Shown here piece after piece: positions 6,625 through 16,350 of a stretch of 36,186 nt of DNA (the first letter of the stretch is position 1; each line of letters begins with the position of its first letter). The stretch is from JAHELQ01 sp965603365 (GTDB lineage Bacteria > Acidobacteriota > Aminicenantia > UBA2199): positions 1 through 36,186 of the forward strand of contig CBFDCR010000055.1 of assembly GCA_965603365.1 (NCBI GenBank), read 5' to 3'. The notes under the pieces were generated by a model, which did no database searches, was not told where the DNA came from, and was given only the letters and a program-made list of their open reading frames with translations. The translations under genes were made by a program, and so were the position numbers.

Positions 6625-7494
6625 ATGAAGCGTTCAAGAGCGATATGTATTCTTTTTATTTTACTGGCGACTGTCTGTTTGTGGAACTGCCGGGTAGGCT
6701 CAAAAGACCAGGGAAACGACAACCAGGATGGCAACAATAACGGCAATGACAATGGCGAAAATCCGGACAGCGCCGCCCTGATCATCGACCACCGCTGTAC
6801 CGATTTAAGCAAGATCCCCCAACAGTGGATCGAGGAGGCCCGCAAGCGGTTCAAAATCCACTATAGCCACACCTCCCACGGCGAGCAGGTTACCACCGGC
6901 CTGGAACTGCTCGCCAATGCCGACTCACTCTACTGTTTTGGCCTGGCCTATTGTGAGGTGCCGCAGCAGGACGACTGCCTGGCCATGATGGACGGCCAGC
7001 AGGGGGACTACTGCGAGACCTATGTCACCCCCGAATGGTACTGGGCCAGCGGTTGGGGCCTCGATGTCACCCGGGGGGTGTTAAACGGCTTTGACGTCAA
7101 TGTATCGATGTGGGCTTGGTGCTCCCAGTTGGACGACTTCACCGAGGCCGAGACCCAGCAGTACCTGGAGCGGCTGGCCCAACTGGAGGAGGATTTCCCG
7201 GCGGTGACCTTCATCTACATGACCGGTAATGCCCAGAGTGCCGGTAGTCAAAACCGCTACCAACGAAACAACCAGATCCGCCAGTATTGTGAAGATCACG
7301 AAAAAGTACTATTCGACTTTGCCGACCTGGACTGCTGGTATGGCGGAGAGCAGCATAAGGCGGACGGCATCCCCTCCGAGCACCCCCACTACCACGGCGA
7401 CGCGGCCGGGCACACCACCCTGGAGAGCTGCCGCCACAAGGCCCGGGCCTTCTGGTGGCTCCTCTGCCGTCTGGCCGGCTGGGACGGCAATTAG
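6625..7494 (+). CDS. Secreted protein of unknown function, possibly lipoprotein, SGNH-hydrolase-like
   Basis: I place the start at the ATG at 6625 (MKRSRAICILF), six bases after an in-frame GTG. A hydrophobic leader ends in LWNC, an imperfect lipobox, followed by an Asn/Asp/Gly-rich linker typical of exported lipoproteins. The mature part contains HYSHTSHGEQV, VTFIYMTGNAQ, RNNQIRQYC, VLFDFADLDCW and HPHYHGDAAGH, and many Cys. The central YMTGN and DFAD strands resemble SGNH/GDSL hydrolases, but the usual GDS block is not clear, so function stays open. It sits between the macro gene (24-bp gap) and purL (27-bp gap) on the same strand, an odd position for an exported protein. Confidence 0.65.
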   Translation: MKRSRAICILFILLATVCLWNCRVGSKDQGNDNQDGNNNGNDNGENPDSAALIIDHRCTDLSKIPQQWIEEARKRFKIHYSHTSHGEQVTTGLELLANADSLYCFGLAYCEVPQQDDCLAMMDGQQGDYCETYVTPEWYWASGWGLDVTRGVLNGFDVNVSMWAWCSQLDDFTEAETQQYLERLAQLEEDFPAVTFIYMTGNAQSAGSQNRYQRNNQIRQYCEDHEKVLFDFADLDCWYGGEQHKADGIPSEHPHYHGDAAGHTTLESCRHKARAFWWLLCRLAGWDGN

Positions 7495-7521
7495 AGTCAA
7501 CCTAAACATCAAGGGCCGTCT

Positions 7522-10500
7522 ATGGGTGATATCAAGCGGATCTATGTGGGCAAGAAGCCCGGATTTGACATCGCCGCCCAGCACCTTCTCAAGGATCTGC
7601 GGGACAATCTCGGTATCGGGGGCTTGAAGGCATTACGGGTACTGAACCGCTACGATGTGGCCGGGTTAACGGAGCCGGACTTCCGGGCCGCCGTGCCGGT
7701 GGTTTTCTCCGAGCCGCCGCTGGACTTTGTCTGGTTCGAGGAGATGAAGCCGGAGAGGGACGAGAAAATAATCGCCGTCGAATACCTGCCCGGCCAGTAC
7801 GACCAGCGGGCCGACTCGGCCGCCCAGTGCCTGCAAATCATCAGCCAGCAGGAAAAACCGCTGGCGGCGGCGGCCAGGATCTTCCTGTTGACCGGCACCT
7901 TAACGGATGGGGAGTTAGAAAAAATCAAAAGTTACCTGATCAACCCCGTCGACTCCCGGCCGGCCGATCTGGACAAAAAGAGATCGTTAATCGAAGCGGT
8001 GCCGCCCCCCCAGGATGTGGCAATTTTAGAAGGATTTATCCAGATGGATGACGGTGAGCGCCGCCGCCTGCGGGAGTCGTTGGGCTTAGCTATGAACGAG
8101 GCGGATCTGGCCTTCTGTCAGCACTATTTTCGAGACCAGGAGAAGCGGGACCCCACTATCACGGAGATCAAGATGCTGGACACCTATTGGTCCGACCACT
8201 GCCGCCACACCACCTTTCACACCATTATCGAAGAGGTGCAGTTCGACGACGGCCACTTTGTCCAGCCCATAAAAGAGGCCTTCCGAAAATACTTGCAGGA
8301 CGCCCAGGAGGTAAACGGCGGCACGGCCCCGCCCCTCTCGCTGATGAATATCGCCACCATGAGCATGAAAGTGCTGCGCCAGCGGGGACTGCTCCCGGAC
8401 ATGGAGGTATCCGGCGAGGTCAATGCCTGCAGCATCATCCGGGAAGTCGAAGTGGAAGGCCAAAAGGAAGAGTGGCTCATCATGTTTAAAAACGAGACCC
8501 ACAACCACCCCACCGAGATCGAACCCTTTGGCGGGGCCGCCACCTGTTTAGGCGGCGCCATCCGGGACCCCTTATCCGGCCGGGCCTATGTCTACCAATC
8601 CATGCGGGTGAGCGGCAGCGGCGACCCCCGCCAGAAGATCGAAGATACCATTCCCGGCAAGCTGCCCCAGCGCAAAATCACCACCGAGGCGGCCCACGGC
8701 TTCAGCTCCTACGGCAACCAGATCGGCCTGGCCACCGGCCTGGTGACGGAGATCTACGACCAGGGCTACCTGGCCAAGCGCCTGGAGGTGGGCGCGGTCA
8801 TCGGAGCCGTACCCCGAAGGCAGGTAATCCGGCAGGAGCCAAGACCCGGCGACCTGGTCCTGCTTTTGGGCGGCCGCACCGGCCGGGATGGAATCGGCGG
8901 CGCCACCGGTTCTTCTAAGAGACACACCGCCGAATCCCTGACCACCGCCGCCGCCGAGGTGCAAAAGGGGAATCCAGCGGAAGAGCGAAAGCTGCAGCGG
9001 CTGTTCCGGAATCCGGCAGTCACCTGTTTGATCAAGAAGAGCAACGACTTCGGCGCCGGTGGGGTGTCGGTGGCCATCGGCGAATTGGCCGACGGCCTTG
9101 ACATCGACCTGGATGCCGTACCCAAAAAGTACGAGGGATTGGACGGCACCGAACTGGCCCTGTCGGAGTCCCAGGAGCGGATGGCGGTGGTGATTGCCCC
9201 CCAGGATGTGGAGACCTTCAAGGGATTGGCGGCAGCCGAAAACCTCGAGTGCACCGTCATCGCCCGGGTCACGGCAGAACCCCGCCTGCAAATGAAATGG
9301 CGGGGGCAGCCGATCGTGGATATCGGCCGCCAGTTTCTGAACAGCAACGGCGTGCGCCGGAAGACCCGAGTCCGGGTCGCCGCTCCCCCGGCTCACGACA
9401 ACTACTTCGGCAAGACGGCAGGGGCGGTGAAAAATGCACTGCCGGACCTGAAGGCCGCCTGGCTGACCCTTCTAAAGGATCTCAATATATGCAGCCAGCA
9501 GGGTTTGGTCGAGCGGTTTGACAGCACGGTGGGCGCCGGTACCGTGCTGCTGCCCTTCGGCGGCCAATACCAGCTTACCCCCCCCGAAGCCATGGCCGCC
9601 AAGATCCCGGTGCCCTCCGGCAGCACTGGCAGCGCCACCCTCATGGGCTTCGGCTTTCATCCCCCCATCTCGAAGTGGAACCCCTTTCACGGCGCCCTCT
9701 ATGCGGTGATCGAGGCGGTAACCAGGATCGTGGCCGCCGGCGGGGAGTATGGCCGGGTGCGCTGCTCCCTGCAGGAGTACTTTGAAAAATTGGCAAACGA
9801 TCCGGTTAAGTGGGGCAAACCCTTTGCCGCCCTGCTGGGGGCCCACCACGCCCTGACCGAACTGGGCATTGCCGCCATCGGCGGCAAAGACAGCATGTCC
9901 GGCTCCTTCATGGACTTAAACGTGCCCCCCACACTCATCGCCTTTGCCGTGGAGGTCACCGCCATCGAGCGCATCGTCTCGCCGGAGTTTAAACGAAGCG
10001 GCAGTATCGTGGTGTACCTGGAAACCGGCAAGGATCCCTTCGAACTGCCCCGTTTCGACCTGTTAAAGAAGAACTGCGACAGCGTCACCGGGGCCATCGG
10101 AAGAGGGCAAATATTGGCGGCCCACACGGTCCGGGCCGGTGGCTTAGCCGAGGCCATCAGCCGGATGTGTTTCGGCAACCACATCGGCTTTCGCTTTGGG
10201 AAAACATGGCCGGTGGAAGAACTATTTCGCCCCGGTTACGGCTCCTTCCTGCTGGAGGTCGACCGGGCCGCCGATCTAAAACAACTATTCGGCGGAGTCG
10301 AGTATGAAGTTCTGGGGGAGACCCGGGAAGAACCCTCTATCCGGGTCAACGGGATTTCGATATCCTTAGAGGAGGCACTGGAAAGCTGGCAGGAACCGCT
10401 GGAGAGTGTGTTCCCCACCCGCAGCGGCCAGACAGCGGCCAGACCCGGTCTGGTGACCTACAACCGGCGCAACCCCCGGAAGCCAGCCATAACCGCAGCC

Positions 10501-11298
10501 AGGCCCCGGGTCTTCATTACCGCCTTTCCGGGCACCAACTGCGAAACCGACACCGCCGCCGCGTTTAAGCGGGCCGGTGCCCTGACGGAAATCCAGGTCT
10601 TCCGCAACCTGACGTCCCGGGACATCCGGGCCTCGTTGACGGCCTTAAAGAATGGCATCGACCGTTCCCAGATCCTGGTTATCCCCGGCGGCTTCAGCGC
10701 CGGTGACGAACCGGAGGGCTCGGGCAAGTTTATCGCCACCGTATTCCGCAATCCCCGGCTAAAGGAGGCGGTCGCCCGCTTGCTGGAGAGGCGGGACGGC
10801 CTCATTTTGGGGATCTGCAACGGCTTCCAGGCCCTGATCAAGCTGGGCCTTTTGCCCTCCGGCGAAATCCGGGACACTGAAGACAACAGCCCCACCCTGA
10901 CCTTTAACACCCTCGGCCGCCATGTCTCCCGCATGGTGCATACCAGGGTGGTGTCGGTGTTATCCCCCTGGTTCTCCCTCTGTGAGTTGGGAGAGATTCA
11001 TACCATCCCGATCTCCCATGGGGAGGGCCGGTTCATCTGCGCCGAGGAGATGATCCGGCAGTTGCTGGAGCAAGGCTGTGTGGCCACCCAGTACGTAGAC
11101 CGGCAGGGCCAGCCCTCAAACGACATCGCCTTTAATCCCAATGGCTCTATGTATGCGGTGGAGGGCATCACCAGCCCCGACGGCCGGATCCTGGGCAAAA
11201 TGGGCCATTCGGAACGCATCGGCCCCCATGTGGCCCACAATATCCCCGGCCCCAAAGAGCAGAAGTTGTTTGCAGCCGGGGTAAACTATTTCAAATGA
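7522..11298 (+). CDS. purL: Phosphoribosylformylglycinamidine synthase, single-chain with glutaminase domain
   Basis: The enzyme converts FGAR, glutamine and ATP to FGAM in step 4 of purine synthesis. The 1258-residue protein carries every part that other bacteria split over PurS, PurL and PurQ. It has an N-terminal PurS-like part, then the AIRS-like ATP-binding halves (FKNETHNHPTEIEPFGG near 322), then a C-terminal class I glutamine amidotransferase. The amidotransferase triad is visible as C1099 in GICNGFQ, and H1229 and E1231 in MGHSER. Length and layout fit the Firmicutes/Bacteroidetes-type large FGAM synthase clade. The stop overlaps the rarA start by ATGA. The start follows a weak AAGGG about 10 bases upstream. 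Confidence 0.95.
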   Translation: MGDIKRIYVGKKPGFDIAAQHLLKDLRDNLGIGGLKALRVLNRYDVAGLTEPDFRAAVPVVFSEPPLDFVWFEEMKPERDEKIIAVEYLPGQYDQRADSAAQCLQIISQQEKPLAAAARIFLLTGTLTDGELEKIKSYLINPVDSRPADLDKKRSLIEAVPPPQDVAILEGFIQMDDGERRRLRESLGLAMNEADLAFCQHYFRDQEKRDPTITEIKMLDTYWSDHCRHTTFHTIIEEVQFDDGHFVQPIKEAFRKYLQDAQEVNGGTAPPLSLMNIATMSMKVLRQRGLLPDMEVSGEVNACSIIREVEVEGQKEEWLIMFKNETHNHPTEIEPFGGAATCLGGAIRDPLSGRAYVYQSMRVSGSGDPRQKIEDTIPGKLPQRKITTEAAHGFSSYGNQIGLATGLVTEIYDQGYLAKRLEVGAVIGAVPRRQVIRQEPRPGDLVLLLGGRTGRDGIGGATGSSKRHTAESLTTAAAEVQKGNPAEERKLQRLFRNPAVTCLIKKSNDFGAGGVSVAIGELADGLDIDLDAVPKKYEGLDGTELALSESQERMAVVIAPQDVETFKGLAAAENLECTVIARVTAEPRLQMKWRGQPIVDIGRQFLNSNGVRRKTRVRVAAPPAHDNYFGKTAGAVKNALPDLKAAWLTLLKDLNICSQQGLVERFDSTVGAGTVLLPFGGQYQLTPPEAMAAKIPVPSGSTGSATLMGFGFHPPISKWNPFHGALYAVIEAVTRIVAAGGEYGRVRCSLQEYFEKLANDPVKWGKPFAALLGAHHALTELGIAAIGGKDSMSGSFMDLNVPPTLIAFAVEVTAIERIVSPEFKRSGSIVVYLETGKDPFELPRFDLLKKNCDSVTGAIGRGQILAAHTVRAGGLAEAISRMCFGNHIGFRFGKTWPVEELFRPGYGSFLLEVDRAADLKQLFGGVEYEVLGETREEPSIRVNGISISLEEALESWQEPLESVFPTRSGQTAARPGLVTYNRRNPRKPAITAARPRVFITAFPGTNCETDTAAAFKRAGALTEIQVFRNLTSRDIRASLTALKNGIDRSQILVIPGGFSAGDEPEGSGKFIATVFRNPRLKEAVARLLERRDGLILGICNGFQALIKLGLLPSGEIRDTEDNSPTLTFNTLGRHVSRMVHTRVVSVLSPWFSLCELGEIHTIPISHGEGRFICAEEMIRQLLEQGCVATQYVDRQGQPSNDIAFNPNGSMYAVEGITSPDGRILGKMGHSERIGPHVAHNIPGPKEQKLFAAGVNYFK

Positions 11299-12596
11299 GC
11301 GACATATTTCCCTTAGCCGATAAAATCAGGCCCCAAACCATGGCAGACTTCGAGGGTCAGAGCCACCTGACGGAGGAGGCCCATATCATTCACTCATTTT
11401 TAGAGAACTCGACTCTTAATTCCATGGTGTTCTGGGGGCCGCCGGGAACCGGCAAGACCACCCTTTCCCGCATCCTGGTGAATACCCTGGATTTCCCCTT
11501 CATCGAGTTTTCCGCCACCACCTCCCGGATCAACGAGGTGCGGGAGGTCATGAACCGGGCGGTGGAGATCAAGAGGATTCGGGGCAAGCCGCTGGTGGTA
11601 TTTGTCGATGAAATTCACCATTTCAACAAGCACGCCCAGGACGCATTTTTGCCTTACATCGAGCGGGGCGACATCATCCTCATCGGCACCACCACCGAAA
11701 ACCCGGCCTTCAAGATGAACCGGGCCCTGCTCTCCCGGATCAAGATATTGGAATTCCACGCCCTGGAACGCACGCAGTTGCAGAACATTCTGACCAAGGC
11801 CCTCGCCTTCATCCAGCAGCAGACGGGCCTGCGGTTAGAGCTGCCGGAGAGTATACAAAATATCATATTTCACTACAGCGGCGGCGATGCCCGGCGCCTG
11901 CTGAACCTGGTGGAGATCCTCTTTCATGTCTGGGATAAACAGAGTGCCGTCAGCGAACAACTGGTCATGGATGTGATCCAGAAGAAGATCGCCGCCTATG
12001 ACCGCAGCGGCGATGAACGCTACCAGTTGATCTCGGCCCTTCACAAGAGTGTGCGCAACTCCGATGTGGATGCCGCCCTGTTCTGGCTCTACCGCATGTT
12101 GGAGGGCGGCGAAGACCCCCTATATCTCCTCCGCCGGCTGATCCGGATCTCGGTGGAAGACATCGGCTTAGCCGACCCGGAGGCGGTGCGGGTCTGTCTC
12201 GACGCCAAAGAGGCCTACGAGCACCTGGGCTCGCCGGAGGGGGATCTGTTTTTGACCCAGGCCGTCGTCTACCTGGCGGCCGCACCCAAGAGCAACTCCC
12301 TCTACCTCACCGAGCAGAAGATGAAGCCCCTGGTGGAAAAGTATAAACAGGTACCGGTGCCCCTCCATATCGTCAACCCCTCCGACTTCATCGCCGCCCG
12401 GAAAGGAGCGGGCAAGGAGTACCTCTATGCCCACGATTTCGACGAGAAGACCACCGCCATGTCCACCCTGCCCGACGAAGTCAAGGAGAGGGACTTCTTT
12501 ACCCCCAACGACATGGGCTTCGAAAAAAAGATCAAAGACCGCCTCCACTACTGGCAAACCCTCAAAGCCAAACTCCCCCCCAAAAAAAAAGATTAA
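11295..12596 (+). CDS. rarA: Replication-associated recombination protein A (AAA+ ATPase)
   Basis: RarA/MgsA is a clamp-loader-like AAA+ ATPase acting at stalled replication forks. The 433-residue product has Walker A GPPGTGKTT starting at 48 (K54), Walker B VVFVDEIHHF, and sensor-1 GTTTENP. Next come the LLSRIKI arginine-finger region and the C-terminal tetramerisation part (SDVDAALFWLYRMLEGGEDP). It begins inside the purL stop codon. It converges with the receiver gene at 12628, with only 31 bp between and no clear terminator. Confidence 0.94.
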   Translation: MSDIFPLADKIRPQTMADFEGQSHLTEEAHIIHSFLENSTLNSMVFWGPPGTGKTTLSRILVNTLDFPFIEFSATTSRINEVREVMNRAVEIKRIRGKPLVVFVDEIHHFNKHAQDAFLPYIERGDIILIGTTTENPAFKMNRALLSRIKILEFHALERTQLQNILTKALAFIQQQTGLRLELPESIQNIIFHYSGGDARRLLNLVEILFHVWDKQSAVSEQLVMDVIQKKIAAYDRSGDERYQLISALHKSVRNSDVDAALFWLYRMLEGGEDPLYLLRRLIRISVEDIGLADPEAVRVCLDAKEAYEHLGSPEGDLFLTQAVVYLAAAPKSNSLYLTEQKMKPLVEKYKQVPVPLHIVNPSDFIAARKGAGKEYLYAHDFDEKTTAMSTLPDEVKERDFFTPNDMGFEKKIKDRLHYWQTLKAKLPPKKKD

Positions 12597-12627
12597 TTTT
12601 CTTCGTTGTTTCTGCTTGCTGGAGGTG

Positions 12628-12990
12628 TTATTTTTGGGTGAAGTCCTGGAGCATGGAGAGGAGTTCTTTGTAGCGGATGGGTTTGGCGATGTAGCCGTCA
12701 AAGCCGGCGGCCAGGATACGCTCCCGGTCGCCCTTCATGGCAAAGGCGGTCATGGCAATCACCTTTATATCCCTGGTCTTCTCATCTCCCTTCAACACCT
12801 CAATCGCCTTGAGACCATTCATTCCGGGCAGTTGCAGATCCATTAAGATGACAGCCGGCTGCTGGGCCCGGGCGATGTTGATGCCCAACTGGGCGTCCAT
12901 GGCCTCCAGTACTTCGCAGCCGGAGATTTGCAGCAAATCGGAGACAAGCTTCATGCTGGAGGGATTATCTTCGATGATGAGAACCTTCAT
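12628..12990 (-). CDS. Single-domain CheY/DivK-like response regulator
   Basis: The 120-residue product is a lone receiver domain. It has the acidic pair E7-D8, phospho-acceptor D51 in LMDLQLPG, the switch Thr in VIAMTAF, and Lys in AKPI. It has no output domain, so it must signal by protein contact. It follows the histidine kinase with a 6-bp gap as the last gene of a three-gene reverse operon, and is a likely phosphate acceptor of that kinase. Confidence 0.92.
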   Translation of the reverse strand: MKVLIIEDNPSSMKLVSDLLQISGCEVLEAMDAQLGINIARAQQPAVILMDLQLPGMNGLKAIEVLKGDEKTRDIKVIAMTAFAMKGDRERILAAGFDGYIAKPIRYKELLSMLQDFTQK

Positions 12991-12996
12991 TTTCTC

Positions 12997-14685
12997 TCAC
13001 TCGCCTTTGATTAGTTTCTCCAGATCCAGGATGAAATCCGGTTCCTTCTGGTCATCGGTCTTTGGGGGCGCATCGGGTGTGTCGGGTTTGTCAGGTGTAT
13101 CAGGGATATTAAAGATATCGGGTATATCGGGCTCATCGGGCGTATTGGGCTGAATATCCTGGACCTCATTTTCGGTTCCGGAGGTTCCAACTTCGTCGGC
13201 TTCCTCATCGGCCCGTCGGGACCCCTGCCGCCGATCTTTGATAAATCGTCGATCCACTCGATAGGGTATAGTCACGGTAAAACAGCTTCCCTTCCCCACC
13301 TCGCTGGTCAAATCCACGGTACCGCCGTGCAGTTCGGCCAGACGTTTCACCATAGTCAATCCCAGGCCCGTGCCTTCGTATTTTCGGCCCGTGGAGGAAT
13401 CCAACTGTTCAAAGGGTTGAAACAACCTCTGCTGTTCTTTTTCGGAGATACCGATGCCGGTATCCTCGACGGAAAATTCTACAAACTCACCGGGATTATT
13501 GGCGATGAGTTCATCCCCCTCTTCGCTCATCTGATATTCAGGCTCCTCGATAGAGGTGGGAACGGAAAGTCGTCGGGCCCTGACCGTCACCTTACCGCCG
13601 TCGGGGGTAAATTTAACGGCATTGGAAAGGAGGTTGTAAACGATCTGCTTGAACTTCCGGGTATCCACGAAGACATCTCCCAGACTCTCATCCACATCCA
13701 GACCCAGTTCAATTGCGTGGGCATGGGCCTTCTCCTTGATAATAGAGAGGCTGCTTTCGAAGAATACCGGAAGATTCACTTCCTCCAGTTCCAGACTCAT
13801 CTTTCCGGCTTCGATTTTGGAGAGATCCAGTATATCGTTGATCAGCGAAAGCAGGTGTTGACCGCTTTTAAAAATGTCGGACACATAGTCTTTTTGTTTA
13901 TCGGTGAGAACCCCGATTAAGCCGTCCTTCAGTACCTCTGAAAAGCCAATAATCGCATTCAAGGGGGTACGGAGTTCGTGGGACATGTTGGCCAGGAAAT
14001 CGGACTTTGCCTTGTCGGCGTCTTCTAACTGATGTGAGCGTTTTTTCAGTTCTGCTTCTGCGTTTTTCAGAGCGGTGATGTCTACGATGGAAAAGAGGAA
14101 CATCTTCTTACCCTCGCTGAATACCTGGCGGGCGCTCAGCAGCAAGACACGGTAGCCAATAAAAGGAAAATGGATTTTTACCTCGAAATCATCGAAGGTG
14201 ATGTTGCCGGGTTCCAGGCTCTCCAGCAGCTCTCTCAATTGCGGGAGGTCCCATTGGCTATCCCCCAGTTCATATAAAATTTTTCCTTCGGTCTCTCCCG
14301 GTTTGGCCTTAAAGGTGTTGTAAAAGGAGCGGTTGGCCGACAAAACCCTGAGTTCCGAATCCAGTACCAGTAGTGGATAGCGGACGCTGTCCACAATGGC
14401 CTCCGCATACCGGCGGGCGTCTTCGATGGCGGCCGTATAAACCGTAATTCTCTGGATCACATTTTTGGAAAATCGATTAAACAGGAATATGATAAAGACC
14501 AGCAGAAAGGCCAGTATGGTGATAATGGCCGAAATCGAGGGATTGGGTACGGCCACCAGCGTATCGTACATGGTCCACAGCAGCAGCAGTAAGAGCCCGT
14601 AGATGACGAAGGTAATAACGGCTTTGAGTTTCCTGACTTCTATGTTAAACTCTTTAGATAGATGGGGATCTATTTTATCCTTCAT
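12997..14685 (-). CDS. Membrane PAS-domain sensor histidine kinase
   Basis: The 562-residue product has two membrane helices (about 21-42 and 50-72) with a short loop, so there is no large periplasmic sensor. A PAS domain follows (LLVLDSELRVLSANRSF to SIVDIT), then HisKA with phospho-accepting H236 in SHELRTPLN. The HATPase_c domain shows NLLSNAVKFTPDGG (N box), DTGIGI (G1) and GTGLGLTM (G2). The C-terminus is a charged tail with a nine-base repeat encoding Pro-Asp-rich triplets. I place the start at 14685 because AAGGAG stands seven bases before it. An ATG at 14703 overlaps the previous stop but has no ribosome-binding site. Confidence 0.92.
   Translation of the reverse strand: MKDKIDPHLSKEFNIEVRKLKAVITFVIYGLLLLLLWTMYDTLVAVPNPSISAIITILAFLLVFIIFLFNRFSKNVIQRITVYTAAIEDARRYAEAIVDSVRYPLLVLDSELRVLSANRSFYNTFKAKPGETEGKILYELGDSQWDLPQLRELLESLEPGNITFDDFEVKIHFPFIGYRVLLLSARQVFSEGKKMFLFSIVDITALKNAEAELKKRSHQLEDADKAKSDFLANMSHELRTPLNAIIGFSEVLKDGLIGVLTDKQKDYVSDIFKSGQHLLSLINDILDLSKIEAGKMSLELEEVNLPVFFESSLSIIKEKAHAHAIELGLDVDESLGDVFVDTRKFKQIVYNLLSNAVKFTPDGGKVTVRARRLSVPTSIEEPEYQMSEEGDELIANNPGEFVEFSVEDTGIGISEKEQQRLFQPFEQLDSSTGRKYEGTGLGLTMVKRLAELHGGTVDLTSEVGKGSCFTVTIPYRVDRRFIKDRRQGSRRADEEADEVGTSGTENEVQDIQPNTPDEPDIPDIFNIPDTPDKPDTPDAPPKTDDQKEPDFILDLEKLIKGE
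13072..13152 (-). repeat. 9-bp tandem repeat encoding a Pro-Asp-rich kinase tail
   Basis: Nine degenerate 9-bp units, seen on the forward strand as ATCGGGTGT-like words, lie in the 3' part of the kinase gene. On the coding strand they read as xPD/IPD/TPD triplets (for example PDIPDIFNIPDTPDKPD). The tail follows the ATPase domain and has no known catalytic role. Its length is likely variable between strains. Confidence 0.6.
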
Positions 14686-14699
14686 CGACTTTCTCCTTG

Positions 14700-16241
14700 T
14701 CATTTAAATCGGTCCAGTCCGTCCTTCCATCTTTCAAATATCTCTTCAAACTGGGGAGCGACCTCCTTAAAGGCTTGAAATACCCGGGGATCGAAGTGGG
14801 CCGGCTTGACCCTTTCATTGCCTTCGCCGATAATCCGACAGGCGGTACCATGATCATAGGAGGGTTTATAGGGGCGGGCACATCTCAGGGTGTCGTAGTG
14901 GTCGGCGATACTGGCGATCCTGGCTTCCACCGGTATCTTCTCGCCCGCTAACCCGTAAGGATAACCGGAGCCGTCCCACTTTTCGTGGTGGGCTAAGGCA
15001 ATATTTTTGGCCATAGCCAGCCGGGGATGGTTGCCCAATATTTTCACCCCGAATAGAGGATGATTCTTGACGATTTTCCACTCTTCCGGGGTCAGGGTAC
15101 CGGGTTTTTTAATAATCCTGGCGGGTATATAAATCATTCCCACATCGTGCATCAGGGCCTGGAGACGGATACGGCGCTGAAAACTTTCGATCATTTTCAG
15201 CTTCCTGGCTATGACTGCGCAGTATTCACCCACCCGGGTCACATGATGGCCGGTCTCCTCATCATTGGCCTGGCAGGCCCGAACCAGGGAATGAACCGTA
15301 TAGGCAAAGGCATTCTCCGTTTCCTTGATTTGATCGGCCAATGATTTTAAGAACACACTCTGCATCACGATACTCTTTAACACCGAGGTGTCGTAAGAGG
15401 TCACCTCAAAGCTGTAGTTAATAGCAAATATGCTGAATTCAGAGCTGATATAGCAAATGAAGTTGGTCATCTTGATGGGAATTATCGATTCCACCTTTTT
15501 GATGAAGGTCTGGAAACCGATTTTTTTTAAATCCTCTTCATTGTAATAGGCAATCTTTGAATCTCCCCGCTGAGGAAAATTCAAGACTTGTTGAATATTG
15601 GATTCCAGGGGTGTGCGCAGCAGTTCCTGAAATGCCGATTCGTATTGATACCACTTCCACTTCTTGCCCTCATCCAGATAGCCTACCAGGACAATACGGG
15701 GTTTATCTTCCTCGTCACCGGCCTGGCGGATGATCTGGCTCACGATGTGATCGATGGTGCCCATGAAGTCGAAATGAAGGGGGCTAAATTTGTTGATGAC
15801 ATCCTCACCGGCTGAAATCAAGCGGTTCAGATTGGTATACCCCCGAGTGACCCTGTCGTTCAGATCCCTCATCCTCAGCAGCATCTTGATTCTGGCCAAC
15901 ACTTCTCCCTGGTCGATGGGTTTCGAGATGAAGTCCTCGGCGCCGGCCTCGATGCCCCGGATTCGATGCTCTTTGGATGCCAGCGCGGTAATCATGACCA
16001 CCGGGATGTTCCGGTACATGTCGCTGGATTTGATCCATTTGCATACCTCAAAACCGTTGACTTCCGGCATCATGACATCCAGAAGTACGATGTCGATCCA
16101 CTGGTCCTGAATGATTCGAATGGCCTCCTTGCCGCCCTCTGCCGGGATCACTTCGTATCCCTTAGGCGTCAAGAATGTATGCAGTAATTTCAGGTTAACC
16201 GGCTCATCATCTACGCACAGTATCTTCGGTTTTCCCTGCAT
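14700..16241 (-). CDS. Response regulator with HD-GYP output domain
   Basis: The 513-residue product begins with a receiver domain (phospho-acceptor D55 in LLDVMMPE, Lys in ISKPI). A middle segment of about 150 residues is not recognised. A C-terminal HD-GYP domain has H365-D366 in HDVGM and HHEKWDGSGYP at 418-428. HD-GYP enzymes hydrolyse cyclic di-GMP. The usual Lys of HDxGK is Met here (M369), so activity needs checking, although the metal ligands seem present. AAGGAG precedes the ATG by eight bases. The stop overlaps an ATG at 14703, and the kinase follows, so the three genes form one phospho-signalling operon. Confidence 0.92.
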   Translation of the reverse strand: MQGKPKILCVDDEPVNLKLLHTFLTPKGYEVIPAEGGKEAIRIIQDQWIDIVLLDVMMPEVNGFEVCKWIKSSDMYRNIPVVMITALASKEHRIRGIEAGAEDFISKPIDQGEVLARIKMLLRMRDLNDRVTRGYTNLNRLISAGEDVINKFSPLHFDFMGTIDHIVSQIIRQAGDEEDKPRIVLVGYLDEGKKWKWYQYESAFQELLRTPLESNIQQVLNFPQRGDSKIAYYNEEDLKKIGFQTFIKKVESIIPIKMTNFICYISSEFSIFAINYSFEVTSYDTSVLKSIVMQSVFLKSLADQIKETENAFAYTVHSLVRACQANDEETGHHVTRVGEYCAVIARKLKMIESFQRRIRLQALMHDVGMIYIPARIIKKPGTLTPEEWKIVKNHPLFGVKILGNHPRLAMAKNIALAHHEKWDGSGYPYGLAGEKIPVEARIASIADHYDTLRCARPYKPSYDHGTACRIIGEGNERVKPAHFDPRVFQAFKEVAPQFEEIFERWKDGLDRFK

Positions 16242-16350
16242 CTGGGCCTCTCCTTGAGAAAGTTTTTTTCACAAAAATCAATCACAATATACTCCTTGAA
16301 TTTACCAGTCTCCACCTCACCAAATTTTGAACCTTCCTATTCATGTCTTC

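Noticed and set aside
8572..9396. 274-codon reverse ORF inside purL
   Set aside because: It is antisense to a strongly conserved enzyme, low-complexity Gly/His/Gln-rich, with no start signals.
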